Shown here one piece after another: positions 24,791 through 37,254 of a DNA stretch of 64,000 nt (positions are counted from its first letter, which is position 1; each line of letters begins with the position of its first letter). The notes under the pieces are model-generated. The model saw nothing but the letters and a program-made list of their open reading frames with translations. It was not told where the DNA came from and did not search any database. The stretch spans positions 11,084,501 through 11,148,500 of the forward strand of contig CM051517.1 in assembly GCA_028015205.1 (NCBI GenBank), read 5' to 3'. The DNA is from Mytilisepta virgata (taxonomy: Eukaryota > Mollusca > Bivalvia > Mytilida > Mytilidae). The position numbers and the translations under genes are program-made.

Positions 24791-27708
24791 ATGCAAATGT
24801 CAAGAGCTACATAACGCACTTAAATGGAAGTTCAGGTTGTTTTATTTTGCAATCGGCTACGCAATTATTTACTGAGAATAAATATAAATATGTTTCAAAC
24901 AGTGTCAACTAACAGGAAGCTTATTTGACAAATTCTTACAGTTTCGAAATGTCAAAGCATACACGCAATCACCAAACTTATAAACAATGGTATTTGTTTT
25001 AGTCTCTGCCATGCTTGTCTGACATGTTTGACACAACATTTTCATATATTCTATAATCAAACATCCTGTGACCGTCATTAAAGGTTTACGAATCAACCCG
25101 GATTAACACAGTTTGTTTAAATTCTGAAAAAACAACAGTTTTTTCTAACTTGATTTCGGTAGAGTTGTGTTGGCGTTTGACCGAGAAAAGAGAAAGTTTT
25201 AATTGATTTGAAATTAAAAAAAAACGTGAATTTAGGAGACGTTCAGGACCAATTGTTAGTCACTATAACCTGATAGCCGTGTACCTTATTTGTTTATACT
25301 ACATTGTAACTCTCATTTTAACAGAAATGACATTCCCCCAACTTGAACTATGCAACTGGTCCACAGCACACAAGAGAAATTCGTCGTTATAAGGAGTGAG
25401 TTCATTTAACTGGTGGGTATGGACAAAACTATGGAGGGATGACTTAAATGGCCTTTGAAAGATCAATGGTATTGTTCTTAATTCTAGCCACTGATGTTCA
25501 AAAAGTTCTAAAAATAAACTTGTTCTTTATGTTATTATCATTATTTTTTTTTTTTTTTTGGGGAGGGGGGGGGAGGTCCGGGTCTCTGTTTCTGTTTGTT
25601 GGGTGGCGTTGATTGATTGGTATGTCATTGTTGACCTTTCGTGTTACCAATTTTGTTGTTAACGAAAATAACATGGCAGATAACTGAAATTTACAGCTTT
25701 CTGTTCAATAAAACCAAGCAATATATTGCCACTTTAGAAAGAGAAAGTAAGAATGAGATATGTAACGTCAATACGAACGTAAAGTCACCATAAAATCTTA
25801 TTTTCAATTGTACCTCGTTTTAGTAATAATTTTGGGAAATAACCGATGAAAACATTTGCTGTCCGGATAACCGATCTTAAGCAGTATGAGAGTCTGAAAG
25901 CTAGAGTAATAAAACATTTAATGTTTGCGAATTAATCTTGTGCAATCCAAGAAAACATCCCAAAAATCAATATTGTTTGTAAAGATTATATTTTTACACC
26001 CTAAATATATTTTTAATGAGAAATTTCTAACAGAAAAATTAATGCAGTTGTAGAATTTAAAATTTAAAAAATGTGAAATGACTAACTTAGACCTATCCTA
26101 ATATGTAAAAACATTATTTCAAACAATTTGGTGCAACCGTGGGATGTAATTGCCTAATTAATGAAAACCTCATCAGAAGACTTATCTCCCTTTTACACTA
26201 AAAATTCCATAGACTCAATGTTTCAGTTTCTCTTGGTTGATTGACATACTGGTAACTGAACAAAACCAGTTAATTGTTTTAGTAACGATTTGGCTAATTG
26301 CTTCTGGCAGTTGAATGATAGGATAACAGATTAAAGAAAATTTTTTTAGGTAATATTTTTCCCCGATATTTTTTAATGGTGCTACTATTTTTAAGGTAAA
26401 AAATGTGATGATTTAGGTGCGCACCCGCACTCTTACACATTGTTCAAACTGTACTTCATTGTCGAAAGCAAATACATGTAATATAATAAAATTCAACGAC
26501 CGATAAGCGATTCATCAACCTTCTTTCCCATAATGCAGAATTCTTTTTTTTTTAAACCAAACAAAGAAACAATTTATTGCACTTTCCATGCTGTTAACAA
26601 TTCCCCCAGTAGTACAGCGATCCTACTGGTAGTCATACGAGTCATACCAAGTGGAAGAGACCCGAAGCAACACAGTTGAATTCATTACAATTAGGGACAT
26701 CAACGGGTTTACAGTTCAAAATTTTGCATGGTTAAAAACTAATGAAAAATTCATTTGGTTATATATGATCTTAATTAGCAATTTGCAATGAGAAGAATAA
26801 AATACTACACCAATAAAATATTTATGTAAACTGTAGACTATCCAGGGTTTTGTCGTTTTGTATTGTATTGATATATATATACTAGATATGGTCAATATTC
26901 ACTTCTCAACATTTATATGTCATGTTTATGTGTTTATATGTTCTTGTCTTTATATATACATTTATACTTCAATACATGTTTTATATTGTTTGCTTTGGTT
27001 GTCTTATGGATTACAGCTCTTCTAGGACGCAAATTGCAAAAAAAATATTTGTTTGTTTGATTACATCGGTGTTCATATTGCAAGTGCTTTACATTTTTGT
27101 AATTTTTTTTGTCCTCTTTTGTTTTATGTGTGCTGTTATGTTTTGAAGTATTTAGTTTAGTATTTACACCTTGATGTCATAAAATGTAACCAGATTTATA
27201 AAACTTTATCATTGCATAAGATGAAATTCCCAAGAGACCCCCTCTTAACATTTGCTATTGCAAAAGATTCATAGTATAATCCCTTAGGAGTACATGTGTA
27301 TATCCAATATTTACTTTTTTATCCGGCTCTGGATTTTGGTATTTGAATTCTCACTATCAATTTATTGTTTCTGTGTTCTTTTATGGATAGTACAAACAGG
27401 TGTTCAGATCGGTACCATTCTGGGTTCACACCTCTAACAAGCGATTGTTTATGGCAGTTCCACTAATACTCGGTACTATAATAAACTTTAATCTGTATAC
27501 AAGTGTCCTCCAGTCTACATGAAAATAAACAGATTGTGGATTGCATGTGTCATTGTTTTACTTTTACAGATAATAAATTTTAATAGATTTACAAGATGAA
27601 ATCACTTCAGTTCAACAATTATATTTGCAAACAAAGTTAAGTGTTAACAATATGAGTTTCTATCTATAGATTGACCTTGAAACATCTGAATTCGACAACA
27701 AACCTATA
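24791..27708. other. intergenic, no gene recognised
   Basis: Includes a T16 run at 25544-25559 followed by a G-rich run to 25576. The hydrophobic open frame at 26922-27146 is composed of T-rich low-complexity text and is not supported as a gene. Confidence 0.4.
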
Positions 27709-28100
27709 CCATCTACTTAACTAATACATGGGTGTTTATATCGGGGATTCTGCATGTGCTAGTCCACCTACTTAACTAATACATGGGTGTTTATATCGGG
27801 GATTCTGCATGTGCTAGTCCACCTACTTAACTAATACATGGGTGTTTATTTCGGGGATTCTGCATGTGCTAGTCCACCTACTTAACTAATACATGGGTGT
27901 TTATATCGGGGATTCTGCATGTGCTAGTCCACCTACTTAACTACGTAATACATGGGTGTTTATATCGGGGATTCTGCATGTGCTAGTCCACTTACTTAAC
28001 TAATACATGGGTGTTTATATCGGGAATTCTGCATGTGCTAGTCCACCTGCTTAACTAATACAAGGGTGTTTATATCGGAGATTCTGCATGTGCTATTCAA
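27709..28100. repeat. minisatellite, 55-bp unit, about seven copies
   Basis: CCACCTACTTAACTAATACA then TGGGTGTTTATATCGGGGAT and TCTGCATGTGCTAGT repeat at exact 55-bp steps (27709, 27764, 27819...). One unit carries a small CGTA insertion. Units are nearly identical, which suggests recent expansion. Confidence 0.9.
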
Positions 28101-28996
28101 CTCTTTTATTATTACTCCGGGGAGTCGGGCACAGAAATCAATTCTGTGATAGGTTTTGTGACAGGTTATTTTAAAAACTGATGTTGATAGTTTAGAAAGA
28201 ACCGGGTATATAAATGGTGAAAACTTTCTGAAGTAATACATACTGGTGAAAATCAAGACGATACACATAAATGTATGCATGTATAAAAATTCCCAATATC
28301 AAGTAGCAAATACAGGATTAAGGGGGAAATATCCATAAGACAAGACGAATAATTCTTGATAAAAATACCAAAAATGTATGGCTAAATAAGGAAAAAAGGC
28401 AAAGGCAAAGCAAAGAGAAAAAGAACAAAAAAATGCAAAAGCAACGTGGATTCTCGCATAAAGACGGAATATTTATTGCTGAAGACCACACAAGGGCTCC
28501 TTGTTAAAGGCCACAATATAATCAGTCTTCCGCTTGTTCAGTGCTGTGAAGCTTACCCAATGTTCTTTTATTTCTATATTTGTAAGTTTCGTGTTTTTTT
28601 TTCGTTAAGATTGGAAGACGTTCATGATATAATATTCCATTTAGTTGAAGTATTACCGACGATAGAGTAACACCACGGGTAATATGTATATTTATCTTTA
28701 TTGAATAAAGGCTTGATGGCATACATAAAATTAACAAAATAAGAACACAGAAAGTTAATAATATAAGAACACAGAAACATCATAAAAAAATAATAAAAGT
28801 ATGACATTATATACAAAATGTACTAATCATGCAGTTGCAGACTTGGGCAGCTAACAGGGTAATAGTTAACCAAGAGATTTTGGCATCTAAAACTTGTCAG
28901 ACTATATATACAGATGAGGCAAACTTATGCAAATACTATCGAGCAGATTCGCATATCAAAAAGACCAAAGAATGGTTAGACCAGAAACCATATACT
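28101..28996. other. intergenic, no gene recognised
   Basis: Open frames of 71-77 codons on both strands overlap each other and show no motif or splice context. Confidence 0.4.
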
Positions 28997-29256
28997 ATGT
29001 TTGTTTTGTTTATTTGGGGTTTATGCCGTTTTCGTCACATTTGGCTATTTCTCGACGGTTAGTTCTTATTGGTGGAGGAAGCCGGAATATCCGGAGAGAA
29101 CCACCTTGAAAATTGGCAATCCTTGTCAATTAAGATCAGAGTCGAACACACCCCGCCAAAGGTGAAATTCGAACTCACAACCCCAGAGTTTGACGGGTAG
29201 TGATCATTATAGTAGTCATGACGAATTACCTAGACCACTCAGACACCGAGCCCCCT
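28997..29256 (-). mobile_element. tRNA-derived SINE
   Basis: Read on the - strand, the head near 29256 begins GGGCTCGGTGTCTGAGTGGT, which holds an RNA polymerase III A-box-like TGTCTGAGTGG. It continues to a B-box-like GGTTGTGAGTTCGAATTTC (29163-29181), as in a tRNA with a long variable region (Ser/Leu type). The body contains TTCTCTCCGGATATTCCGGC and TTCCTCCACC, a conserved central domain of several invertebrate SINEs. The tail reads GGCATAAACCCCAAATAAAC. SINEs of this build encode nothing and depend on a partner LINE. It is diverged, so probably old. Confidence 0.75.
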
Positions 29257-31189
29257 CCCCTCTACTATGCGTTTGGGAGATAATACTTAGTATATAAATA
29301 AAAAGTGCTCCGACTGTTTCAAATTTGAAAAATTAAAAAAAAATCATTTTTCATATGATACATACACCCCGCGCTGATCAACATTTGGTGTCCTGTACAA
29401 AGTTACCTTTAACAGTCAATTTTCTATCCATTTTACCGCCATTTATGATGTGTATTTTTCCCATAGTAAAATTTTAATACACGATTGATATTTAATTGAA
29501 TATTGTGTCATAAAATTTCTACTATAAAGTAGCAGTAGTCATTTAATGTACACTTAGTTAGCCTTGCTAACACCAACTTTAGACGTTGTCGAACGTAATT
29601 TTTTGTCTTTTTGTGGGTTTGGTAATCTAGCACCTTTAACGATATCAAGCATCATATGTTATATTATACCCATTGCATTAAGGAAAATGGAATGATGGCA
29701 ATATTCCCCATTCTCAGGAAGATGGGCTTTTCAGCGAAAACAACTTTTAAAGGTGCATTCAGATCCATACACACATTGTATCTTTTGTAATTACGAGAAG
29801 TTTATTTAATAACCCCAAGGAATGTGATTTTATTAAATTATATCCTTGCTGTGAGTGGCAAAACTGTATATGTATGTTAATGTATGTCTAGCTCGCACTA
29901 TATACTGATACTAAGGTACGTCCGAGGTTATAAACTTGGCTTGTATTAGGGAACAACCATTTGATATTGATGGGGGGCTAGGATCAAACTTGAAATCAAA
30001 AGCCAGGACCTAGATTTTGGCAAAAAAAAAAAGACAGGAACACTTTATGTGTGAAAAAATAAAAATGCAGGACCTGTGTCAATCAGGAACTATTTTGGTT
30101 TAAATGAGAATAAAAATTTAGGCTGCAAAAGCGGCCGAATAAAAAACAGAACCCATATTTCGACGAAACAATTATGCAGGATTGAACATTTGATCCTACC
30201 CCCCCCCCCCCCCCCAAATCAAATAGATGCTCCCCTAAGCACGCTGCTTTAGAAACCATTTCTTTGAAACCTAGTATTTTCTTACAAGGTGTTGGTATCT
30301 ATTCCAGAAGCCAGTTTTTTTAAATGATAAAGCAATGATACCAGCTATTCTGACATAAGCACGTTTAGTAATCATTAAGTCTGCCAATTTACCAATACTA
30401 AAGTACATATGATATTCTTGCTATTCAATAAACGTTGCGATCAAACCCTTCATTAATGCATATTTCCTCTAATAATTCTAAATAATAGGTCTTTTATAAT
30501 CTTACAATCTTATGTCAATTTTCAGATAAGTCAAGTTGCCCACATTATTAATTGTATATGCACTTTAATATATAAAGTATTATATTTATTTACAACCGTT
30601 GTAAAAATAAGAGTCGAGACATGAACTGGAAAACCCAAATAAAACTTAACACCCTTGAAATAAATCCACTGCACTTTGTAACATGATTGACTGAAGAAAT
30701 CGTTGCACTTAATGGAAATATTTCCCGATTTGTTAACATTTGACGCTTGGCATGCTGGACCTTAAGACCACCTGTATTCTGGGGTTACGTAGAATGCTGA
30801 ACCTTACGACCACCTGTCCTGTGACTGATGTCGGACATACTGACTTGACCTCAATCGTGTGCCATAAAGATAAAATAATAGGCCTTATCAATGGGGCTAT
30901 GGTTGGTATCAATAAAGCTTTGATCTTGGGAATAAAGTGTCAAATCGTAAGATTTACTGATTTTTATGTCAACACAGTATTAACATACAGTTGATTCTCT
31001 CAATGTATACTCTAAATACACAGTACATAGCGTATCCAAACTATTCTCCTGCACAATTACAACAGATAATTTTATTCCACTAATGCTACATAGTCCATAC
31101 TAAGGTAAAAGCGTGTTATAATTGTTTTCCTTTGTGTGTATACATGATTAGGAGCCAGAATTATAAAAAGCAGTTTGGCTTATTTCTGA
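29257..31189. other. intergenic, no gene recognised
   Basis: Contains a C17-A3 homopolymer junction at 30199-30218. The 84-codon frame at 30740-30994 starts in a short direct repeat (ATGCTGGACCTTAAGACCAC / ATGCTGAACCTTACGACCAC, 30751 and 30794) and has no recognisable motif. Confidence 0.4.
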
Positions 31190-31690
31190 ATCGTTTTGCC
31201 ATATTTAGCGTTTATATAGGTCAATTTGGCCATATGATACAGTCGGAAGTGAACCTGCCATACTATCCAATCGAGATGATATCCATATCATCACGCTGTG
31301 AAGTCCATATCATATCCCTAAAGAATCACGTGATTTCAATGTACTACTGTCGTCAAAATAAACAATATATGATATGGGGTTTTTCATATCATACCCCATA
31401 TCAACCCCTCAACCCTCGAGCAAGCTCTCGGGTGATATATAAGTGCCTTGGAGTTGATATGGGATATTATATGAAAAAAAACATGATATCCTATATTTTA
31501 TTGCATTTTATAAAATTCTTAGCGTTGATATAGGTAGTTTTGCCCATTAGATACAACCGGAAGTTAACTTGCCATATCATCATATCTTACCCCTAGAGAA
31601 TCATCAAAATAAACAATATATGATATGGAAGTTTTCATACCATACCCCCATATCAACCCCTCGACCTATATCATTGATTATTTTGATACA
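31190..31690. repeat. two direct copies of a TATGATAT-rich unit
   Basis: A block from GCGTTTATATAGGTCAATTT through CCGGAAGT-like text, AATAAACAATATATGATATG and CATACCCCATATCAACCCCT is repeated about 310 bp later (31512-31675). The unit is full of ATATCAT/ATGATAT inversions. The 133-codon frame at 31132-31533 is read-through of this repeat. Confidence 0.7.
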
Positions 31691-31700
31691 TAGAGAATAA

Positions 31701-31825
31701 TACATGGTAAAATCTGTATCACGTGCTGTATCAACCCGAGAAACCAATATCAGGCAGAGGGCCTTGGCCCGAGGGCTGATATTGGTCGAGGTTGATACAG
31801 CATGTGATACAGATTTTAACATGTA
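31701..31825. mobile_element. fold-back (inverted-repeat) element
   Basis: Two ~50-bp arms, 31701-31753 and 31776-31825, are inverse complements with few mismatches (left arm ATGGTAAAATCTGTATCACG... ends CCAATATCAG; right arm CTGATATTGG... ends ATTTTAACATGTA). The ~22-bp loop holds the palindrome GGGCCTTGGCCC. No coding capacity; probably a MITE or fold-back transposon, class unknown. Confidence 0.75.
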
Positions 31826-32639
31826 ATATACGCTTTATCATATAATTAAACAGAGGACTTCAAATTTTCCAAATCAAAGTCTACTGCCACAAATGAAATT
31901 GATTGGGGAAAATATTTTGTGAAAAAAAATTAAAAAGATGGAGGGGGATTTGAAAAAAAGACGAAAAATCGGAAAAAATTGAACAACATTTGTTTTTTAA
32001 AATTTAATCCCCCTCAAAAAAAATTGCCCCCCCCCCAAAAAAAAAATACAAAAAAAAAATTTAAAAAGCTATGTGATATAGGGTAAGCCATGCGATAAAG
32101 GGTCTGGCGTCAAAGACGTCAGATACGGACCAACATCATGGGCTTTATCGTATATTCAAAAACAAACTCCTGTTACCAAATATATGATAAAATATTATAA
32201 AACCAAGGTAAAACTGAATGTGAAACTAAAGCAAATGAGAAAGTAAGCCATGCTATAATGGAACAGAATATATAAAGCAAGTAAACTGCGCTATGATTGC
32301 TGTTATTCATTTCAAAGGTTCTTTGAACAAAACAGGAAGCTACCGGCGCAATCTTCCTAGAAGTCGATAACCTACATATGTCGAAAAATTTAAACCTTAT
32401 TGTTTATCTATAGATGATATGCAATCAATCGCTTCAGAAATTAAATCGCTAAACCCAATGGAAATTGAAAGAAGAGTTTAGGTCGCAATTCACAATTTTT
32501 GAAATTTTTGAAATTCTCTCTTAGAAAATCAAAATTCTAAAACCTTATTGCACTACTACATACACTGTATGACAATACTATATAGAAATCAAATGCATAA
32601 ATTGAAAAATAAAAGGACTTTAGGGCAAAGGCTTCACAA
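31826..32639. other. AT-rich and homopolymer-rich spacer
   Basis: Poly-A, C10-A10 (32027-32046) and further A-runs. AAGGGTCTGGCGTCAAAGAC followed by GTCAGATACGGACC forms a small imperfect hairpin near 32098-32132. No gene seen. Confidence 0.45.
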
Positions 32640-32830
32640 TACTATATAGAAATAAAATGAGTAAATTTAAAAAGAAAAGAGGCGTGTATAGGTCACATAA
32701 CGAAAACATCATTAAAAAAGCATAAAACACAAACATGGAATCAACAGAGAGTCGGATAGACTAACTTTGAACAGACACTGAGTAGTGGTAAGGTTAAACC
32801 GGTTTTATTGTTAATAGGGGGTTGAGATAC
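32640..32830 (+). repeat. dispersed repeat shared with 37255-37520
   Basis: Shares AACACAAACAT, a GATAGACT-like word and GTGGTAAGGTTAAACCGGTT with 37384-37465. The pair resembles a repeat I recall from mussel genomes; not verified. Confidence 0.5.
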
Positions 32831-33070
32831 CACATGGCGCCATACAGTATACAGTGTGGGATGTGTATCGCCATGTACAGTAAATTTGTTTATAGCAGAG
32901 ATAGGATGATATATGGCCTTGTACAATGTGTATTATCTAAAGTAAAGTTGCTTAAAGCGAAGTTAAGATGATACATGGGGCTTTAGTGTATAGTTGCTTA
33001 TAGAGGAGTTGTACAGAACAGTTGTTGATAGCCGAGATATGGTGACACATAACATTGCACAAGGGGTTTG
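32831..33070. repeat. degenerate tandem repeat, ~65 bp
   Basis: Variants of GTTTATAGCAGAGATAGGATGATAC-like text recur about every 60-70 bp and resume after 33586 (TTTGCTTATAACGAAGTCAA), so the element at 33073-33584 inserted into this array. Confidence 0.6.
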
Positions 33071-33072
33071 TA

Positions 33073-33584
33073 TGGCAAGCCGTTTTGCTATTTATTCTTA
33101 CTTCAAGATATCTCATATAATATATAAGATATCTCATATAATATATAAGATATCTTATATAATCTAGTTTTTATAAGATATCTTATAAACTTTATAAGAT
33201 ATCTTCTAAAGTTTATAAGATATCTTATAAAGTATATAAGATATCTCATAAAGTATATAAGATATCTCATAAAGTATATAAGATATCTTATAAAGTTTAT
33301 AAGATATCTTATAAATATTTTTTATATAAGATATCTTATATACTTTATAAGATATCTCATATAATTTATAAGATATCTTATATAGTTTATAAGATATCTC
33401 ATATAGTTTATAAGATATCTTATATAGTATATAAGATATCTTATAAAGAAAATTATATGAGATATCTTATAAACTATATAAAATATCTTATAAACTATAT
33501 AAGATATCTTATAAACTATATGAGATATCTTATAAACTTTATTAGATATCTTGAAGTTAGAATAAATAGTAAAACGGCTTGCCA
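33073..33584. mobile_element. TA-flanked MITE with internal array of AAGATATCTT palindromes
   Basis: Terminal inverted repeats 33073-33113 and 33544-33584 match at 39 of 41 positions (TGGCAAGCCGTTTT at the outer tips) and are flanked by TA (33071-33072, 33585-33586). This suits a Tc1/mariner-type non-autonomous element. The interior is about 21 units of ~21 bp, each built on the palindrome TATAAGATATCTTATA. Unit variants switch from AGATATCTC on the left to GAGATATCT on the right, with a break near 33450, so the array is itself partly inverted. The 100-codon - strand frame at 33322-33624 is this array translated. No transposase. Confidence 0.85.
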
Positions 33585-33586
33585 TA

Positions 33587-33973
33587 GGTTTGCTTATAAC
33601 GAAGTCAAGATGCGATAATAACATTTATTCTAATATACCGCGATGCTTTCAGTTTACAAATAATGATGTATTAAAATTTTCGATTTATTATGGGTAGCAC
33701 GCGCCTGACGTCATAGTCAAAATCACAACGCCGTTCTATTGAATTTCAACAGAGGAACTGCCAGAACGGGGAACTAGTACAACTGTTTGGACTTTTGATG
33801 CTTCAAAGTTCGATAAAATCAGACGAAGAGTAAGTTTTATTGTTATAAAATTATTGTGTTTACTTTTCTACCGTTTCGATTTCCTTTTAAGAAGTTCCAA
33901 ATTCCCGGAATGGCTGTCACATGGAAGGCCTTGCAGTACCATTTCGTTTACCTAATTTCCGTTTTTACCATAT
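33587..33973. other. spacer, no gene recognised
   Basis: Remaining degenerate 65-bp repeat, then sequence including a CRE-like TGACGTCA (33708-33715). No gene found; the 93-codon frame at 33856-34137 overlaps the fold-back element. Confidence 0.4.
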
Positions 33974-34153
33974 TAATTAGAATCGAAATAATTCATGGGA
34001 GCCATATTTTCATATTAGATTTTAATATGGGTAACATTATTTGCTTAAATTGTACCGCTCGCCTACGCTCAGGAGAAAATTTTGCTCCAATAATGTTACT
34101 CATATTAAAATCTCTAACGAACCTATGGCTGCCATGAATTATTTCTTTAGTTA
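33974..34153. mobile_element. fold-back element, ~65-bp arms
   Basis: The left arm (33974-34041) and right arm (34089-34153) are inverse complements with scattered mismatches. Shared words are AAATAATTCATGG, AGCCAT, AGATTTTAATATG and GTAACATTATT. The loop contains GCTCGCCTACGCTC. Its outer word AAATAATTCATG also precedes the fold-back structure at 38042. Confidence 0.75.
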
Positions 34154-34863
34154 GCGAAATATAGTGTAATTGTTAGTTGCCAGGGCTATAAATTACGGAC
34201 TTGTAAATAGCGTACTTTAGTTCCCACAGTTGTTTATAGCAGGGTTCAGAAGCCAATTGGTGCTATACAGTACAATTGTTTGAAACACATACTTGAATTA
34301 CAAAACTCTGAAGTTATTTCGGCATTGGTAGCTGAAATATCTAGGTAATTTGAAAAAAAGTATCAGTCAGTCAGAAGTTTATTTGACAACAATTTTCAGT
34401 TTTTCTCCTGAGGTTTGGTTATTCAGTTTCCTAGTCCGATAAAAACCGAACATCACCGAAAAATAAACAAAATCTTTTTTGTAAGTCAGGTGCTATAGTT
34501 ATTTTTTAACAGAAATTTGATTCAACCCATATGCTGGTTTACAGTAAATTTGTAAAGTTGTAAACAAGTAAATTACGTACTTGGCATTTAAGCCTTTAAA
34601 CAACTTCTTGCATTCCAAACATTTGCCAAAACAAATTTATACCTAAATAATACATAAAATACAATTCATAAATAAAATATGTATCTAAATAAACATATAT
34701 GTGGGCGTTTGTTCAATTTAATTAAGATTGATAAGTTACAATGATTTTGCACAAAAACTGGATTGAATATTTTGACCAGATAAAATATGCAGAAATTTGT
34801 TGCATAATAGAATAATTATATATCATTATAAAGCGGGATGTCTTAAGGCGTGACATTGAATAT
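34154..34863. other. intergenic, no gene recognised
   Basis: AT-rich; nothing supported. Confidence 0.4.
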
Positions 34864-36100
34864 TTAAAGTCAAGAAATACCAAAGGGATATTCGAAGGAG
34901 GGGAAAATCGAAACAACTGACAAACTCCGGGGAACAACGAAGACAAGACCAAAACAATCTATGCACTACAATTAAAAACTAAAAACATATGAACAACATG
35001 GACCGCACCAAAAAACCGGGGGTAGACTCAGGTGGTCCTGAAGATTAAACAGTCTCTGCTTTCTGCAGGACATCCGCCACGCTGCCGATGTCAAATCCGG
35101 TATGAGGAAGGGATAACATCAATGGAACAGGTCCATTTTCATTTGAGAAACAGTTTTTTGAAACCTGTCAACCAAGTCATGATGACAGGATTCCTCCGTT
35201 TATAAGCAACATACCACTGTTTGTGCAACTTTTCTGTCAGGAGCTGGGCTCTGTCTAGGAAGTCAATGTATATGTCATAAGCTATGGAATAACGTATGAG
35301 TTGTGAAATACATACTCCATACGCCGCCGCTTCTGGAATATTGCCGCTCATACACAAATGTAAATGGGAAGTTTACGATTGGAAAGTCAAAGTCATCCCG
35401 TTTATCATAAAGTTTTATATTCAACCTTCCTCTGATGTCAATTTCGAGGTGAAGGTCAAGATAAGATGCAGACTTGGCAGTGTCTGTAGTATCCTTAATT
35501 TCGAGCTCATTGGGATAGATGAGATGTAAGAAATTCCCAAAACGCGAATTGTTGAGTGATAAAACATTTGCTATGTAGCGGAAGCTGAAATTAAAGGTAC
35601 GGGCTAACTTCTTCTGTTTCTCCTTAAGATTCCCGTCAAGGAAGTCTGCCTCATATGAGTAAAGGAACAAGTCGGCCAGTAGTGGTGCACAATTAGTGCC
35701 CATAGGAATGGCAATTGTCTGTTGGAAAGCACGTCCACCAAATTGAACAAATATGTTGTCGATCAAAAATTCAATCATCAGGACAATTTCGTCCTCTGTA
35801 TATATTTTGTTAGATTTAGAGTGGTTTTTAACAAAGTATGATTTATCTCTACAAATGACAAGGTATGTGTATCTGCTGTTGCCATTTTTATTTTGAAAGC
35901 ATCGATGGATTAGATCTTTCAACTTCTCCTTCAGTTGTGAATTAGGAATGGTGGTGTAGAGGGTAGAGAAATTAAATGTTGTTACACTGTTACAGGCTGA
36001 AATGGACCGAGATCGTAAAATATCCTTTAAGTCTTTGGAGTTCTTGAATATCCACATTTTATTGATACCACTTCTTGAATAGCTTGTCTCACAATATATT
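34864..36100 (-). pseudogene. Penelope-like element with inactive reverse transcriptase (copy 3)
   Basis: The longest frame (36057-35275, 260 codons) translates to a PLE-type reverse transcriptase. It contains TFNFSTLYTTIPNSQLK (palm motif around residue 30), AIPMGTNCAPLLADLFLYSY (about residues 117-136), FRYIANVLS where active relatives have a YxDD box, and LDLHLEID...KLYDKRDDFDFPIVNFPF. Both catalytic aspartates of that box are replaced (A, N), so polymerase activity is not expected. The C-terminal part (GVCISQLIRYSIAYD) continues in another frame at 35139-35357, showing a frameshift. The N-terminal part and any GIY-YIG endonuclease are absent. The 3' tail (34864-35000) is the repeat also found at 261, 7627 and 45540. 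Confidence 0.85.
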
Positions 36101-37254
36101 AATCTATATTAATTTAGGGAAGAATGCATTTCCTTTTATGTTTAACCAAATTTCCAGATCTGTTTTCCGACGGTAGCAATTTCTATGACATACAACGCAG
36201 ATACACTTAATACTATCCAACTGGATCTAAGTAATGATTTTTTTTTTTTTTGGGGGGGGGGGGGGGGGGGGCATAAAATGACCAACTAAAATAAAGTAAC
36301 GTTCGGATAATCCACGTTTATTCGGATTTAAAGTAGAATACAGTTAAATTTGTGTATAAAGGGGCGAGAAAAATTGTCCTTAATGAACATTTACAAGCTA
36401 ATTTTTGCTCATGACATTTTCACAGTACACTTTATATATAGTAATTTACTTTACAGGAGTTTCCCTTTAAACCGGGTTTCACTGTGCTAAATAATAAAAT
36501 ATAAGGTCAAATTAGTCCATCAATCATACGTCCAGGATCAGACAGAAAATGAAAGATTAATTTCAAGAAAAGGTGAGACCAGCCGGGAAGACAAGGCGTG
36601 TGTGCATGATAAAAACTCCCGCAGCTTTACAGCATCACCCGATATACGATTCAAAGTATATGTATAAGGTAATAAAAAGTTAGGTTAGATATACAATGAG
36701 GAGATATAGCGATCTATATTATATGGATATATCAGCAGTTTCAGACCTTTTGGAAATGAAATTTTATCCTCTGTATTAGTGTATTCTCCGGAAATAAATT
36801 ATATCAAGGCACCAAATATTCATTGTTTGAAAGATGCCATGCTACTTCTTTTGGTTTCATTAATTCGGGTTCACATCACTTGGCGACATTCAAACCTTGC
36901 AGTCATTAAACAAACACATTAAGTTTAGACGAGCTTTTACATAATTAGGAATCTTAGCTCAGACTCAAATATAGAATAATCACAGGAGGAAATGTGCAAG
37001 AAATTGTTTCTTTGTTTGAAAAAGAATGAGCCAGAGTCTGTATAAAACCAGTTGAAAATGAACAACATTTCTAACTGTATGTTCTTTTAGAGATAATAAA
37101 AGGGATTTACTAAATAACAATTTGACAAATATATGTATACTGATTTTGGTGAGATGTCGAATTTGGAAATATAAAATTTTTTTTCTTCATTTTATACACT
37201 ATGTTTGTTTAGAGATAATATACTTGGTAACAGTTACTTTTTATTAATGTACAT
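36101..37254. other. intergenic, no gene recognised
   Basis: Contains a T14-G20 junction (36238-36271). Otherwise AT-rich without gene or repeat signal. Confidence 0.45.

Noticed and set aside
26922..27146. Hydrophobic 74-codon frame resembling a membrane protein
   Set aside because: T-rich DNA gives such frames by chance; no splice sites, no homology recognised.
29100..29256. Functional tRNA gene on the - strand
   Set aside because: A- and B-box-like words are present, but a cloverleaf could not be formed and a SINE body follows directly.
31132..31533. 133-codon open frame
   Set aside because: It lies within a duplicated, palindrome-rich repeat unit; the translation has no motif and the second copy of the unit does not keep the frame.
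33322..33624. 100-codon frame with repeated YKISHIVYKI-like text
   Set aside because: Direct translation of the 21-bp palindrome array in the MITE.
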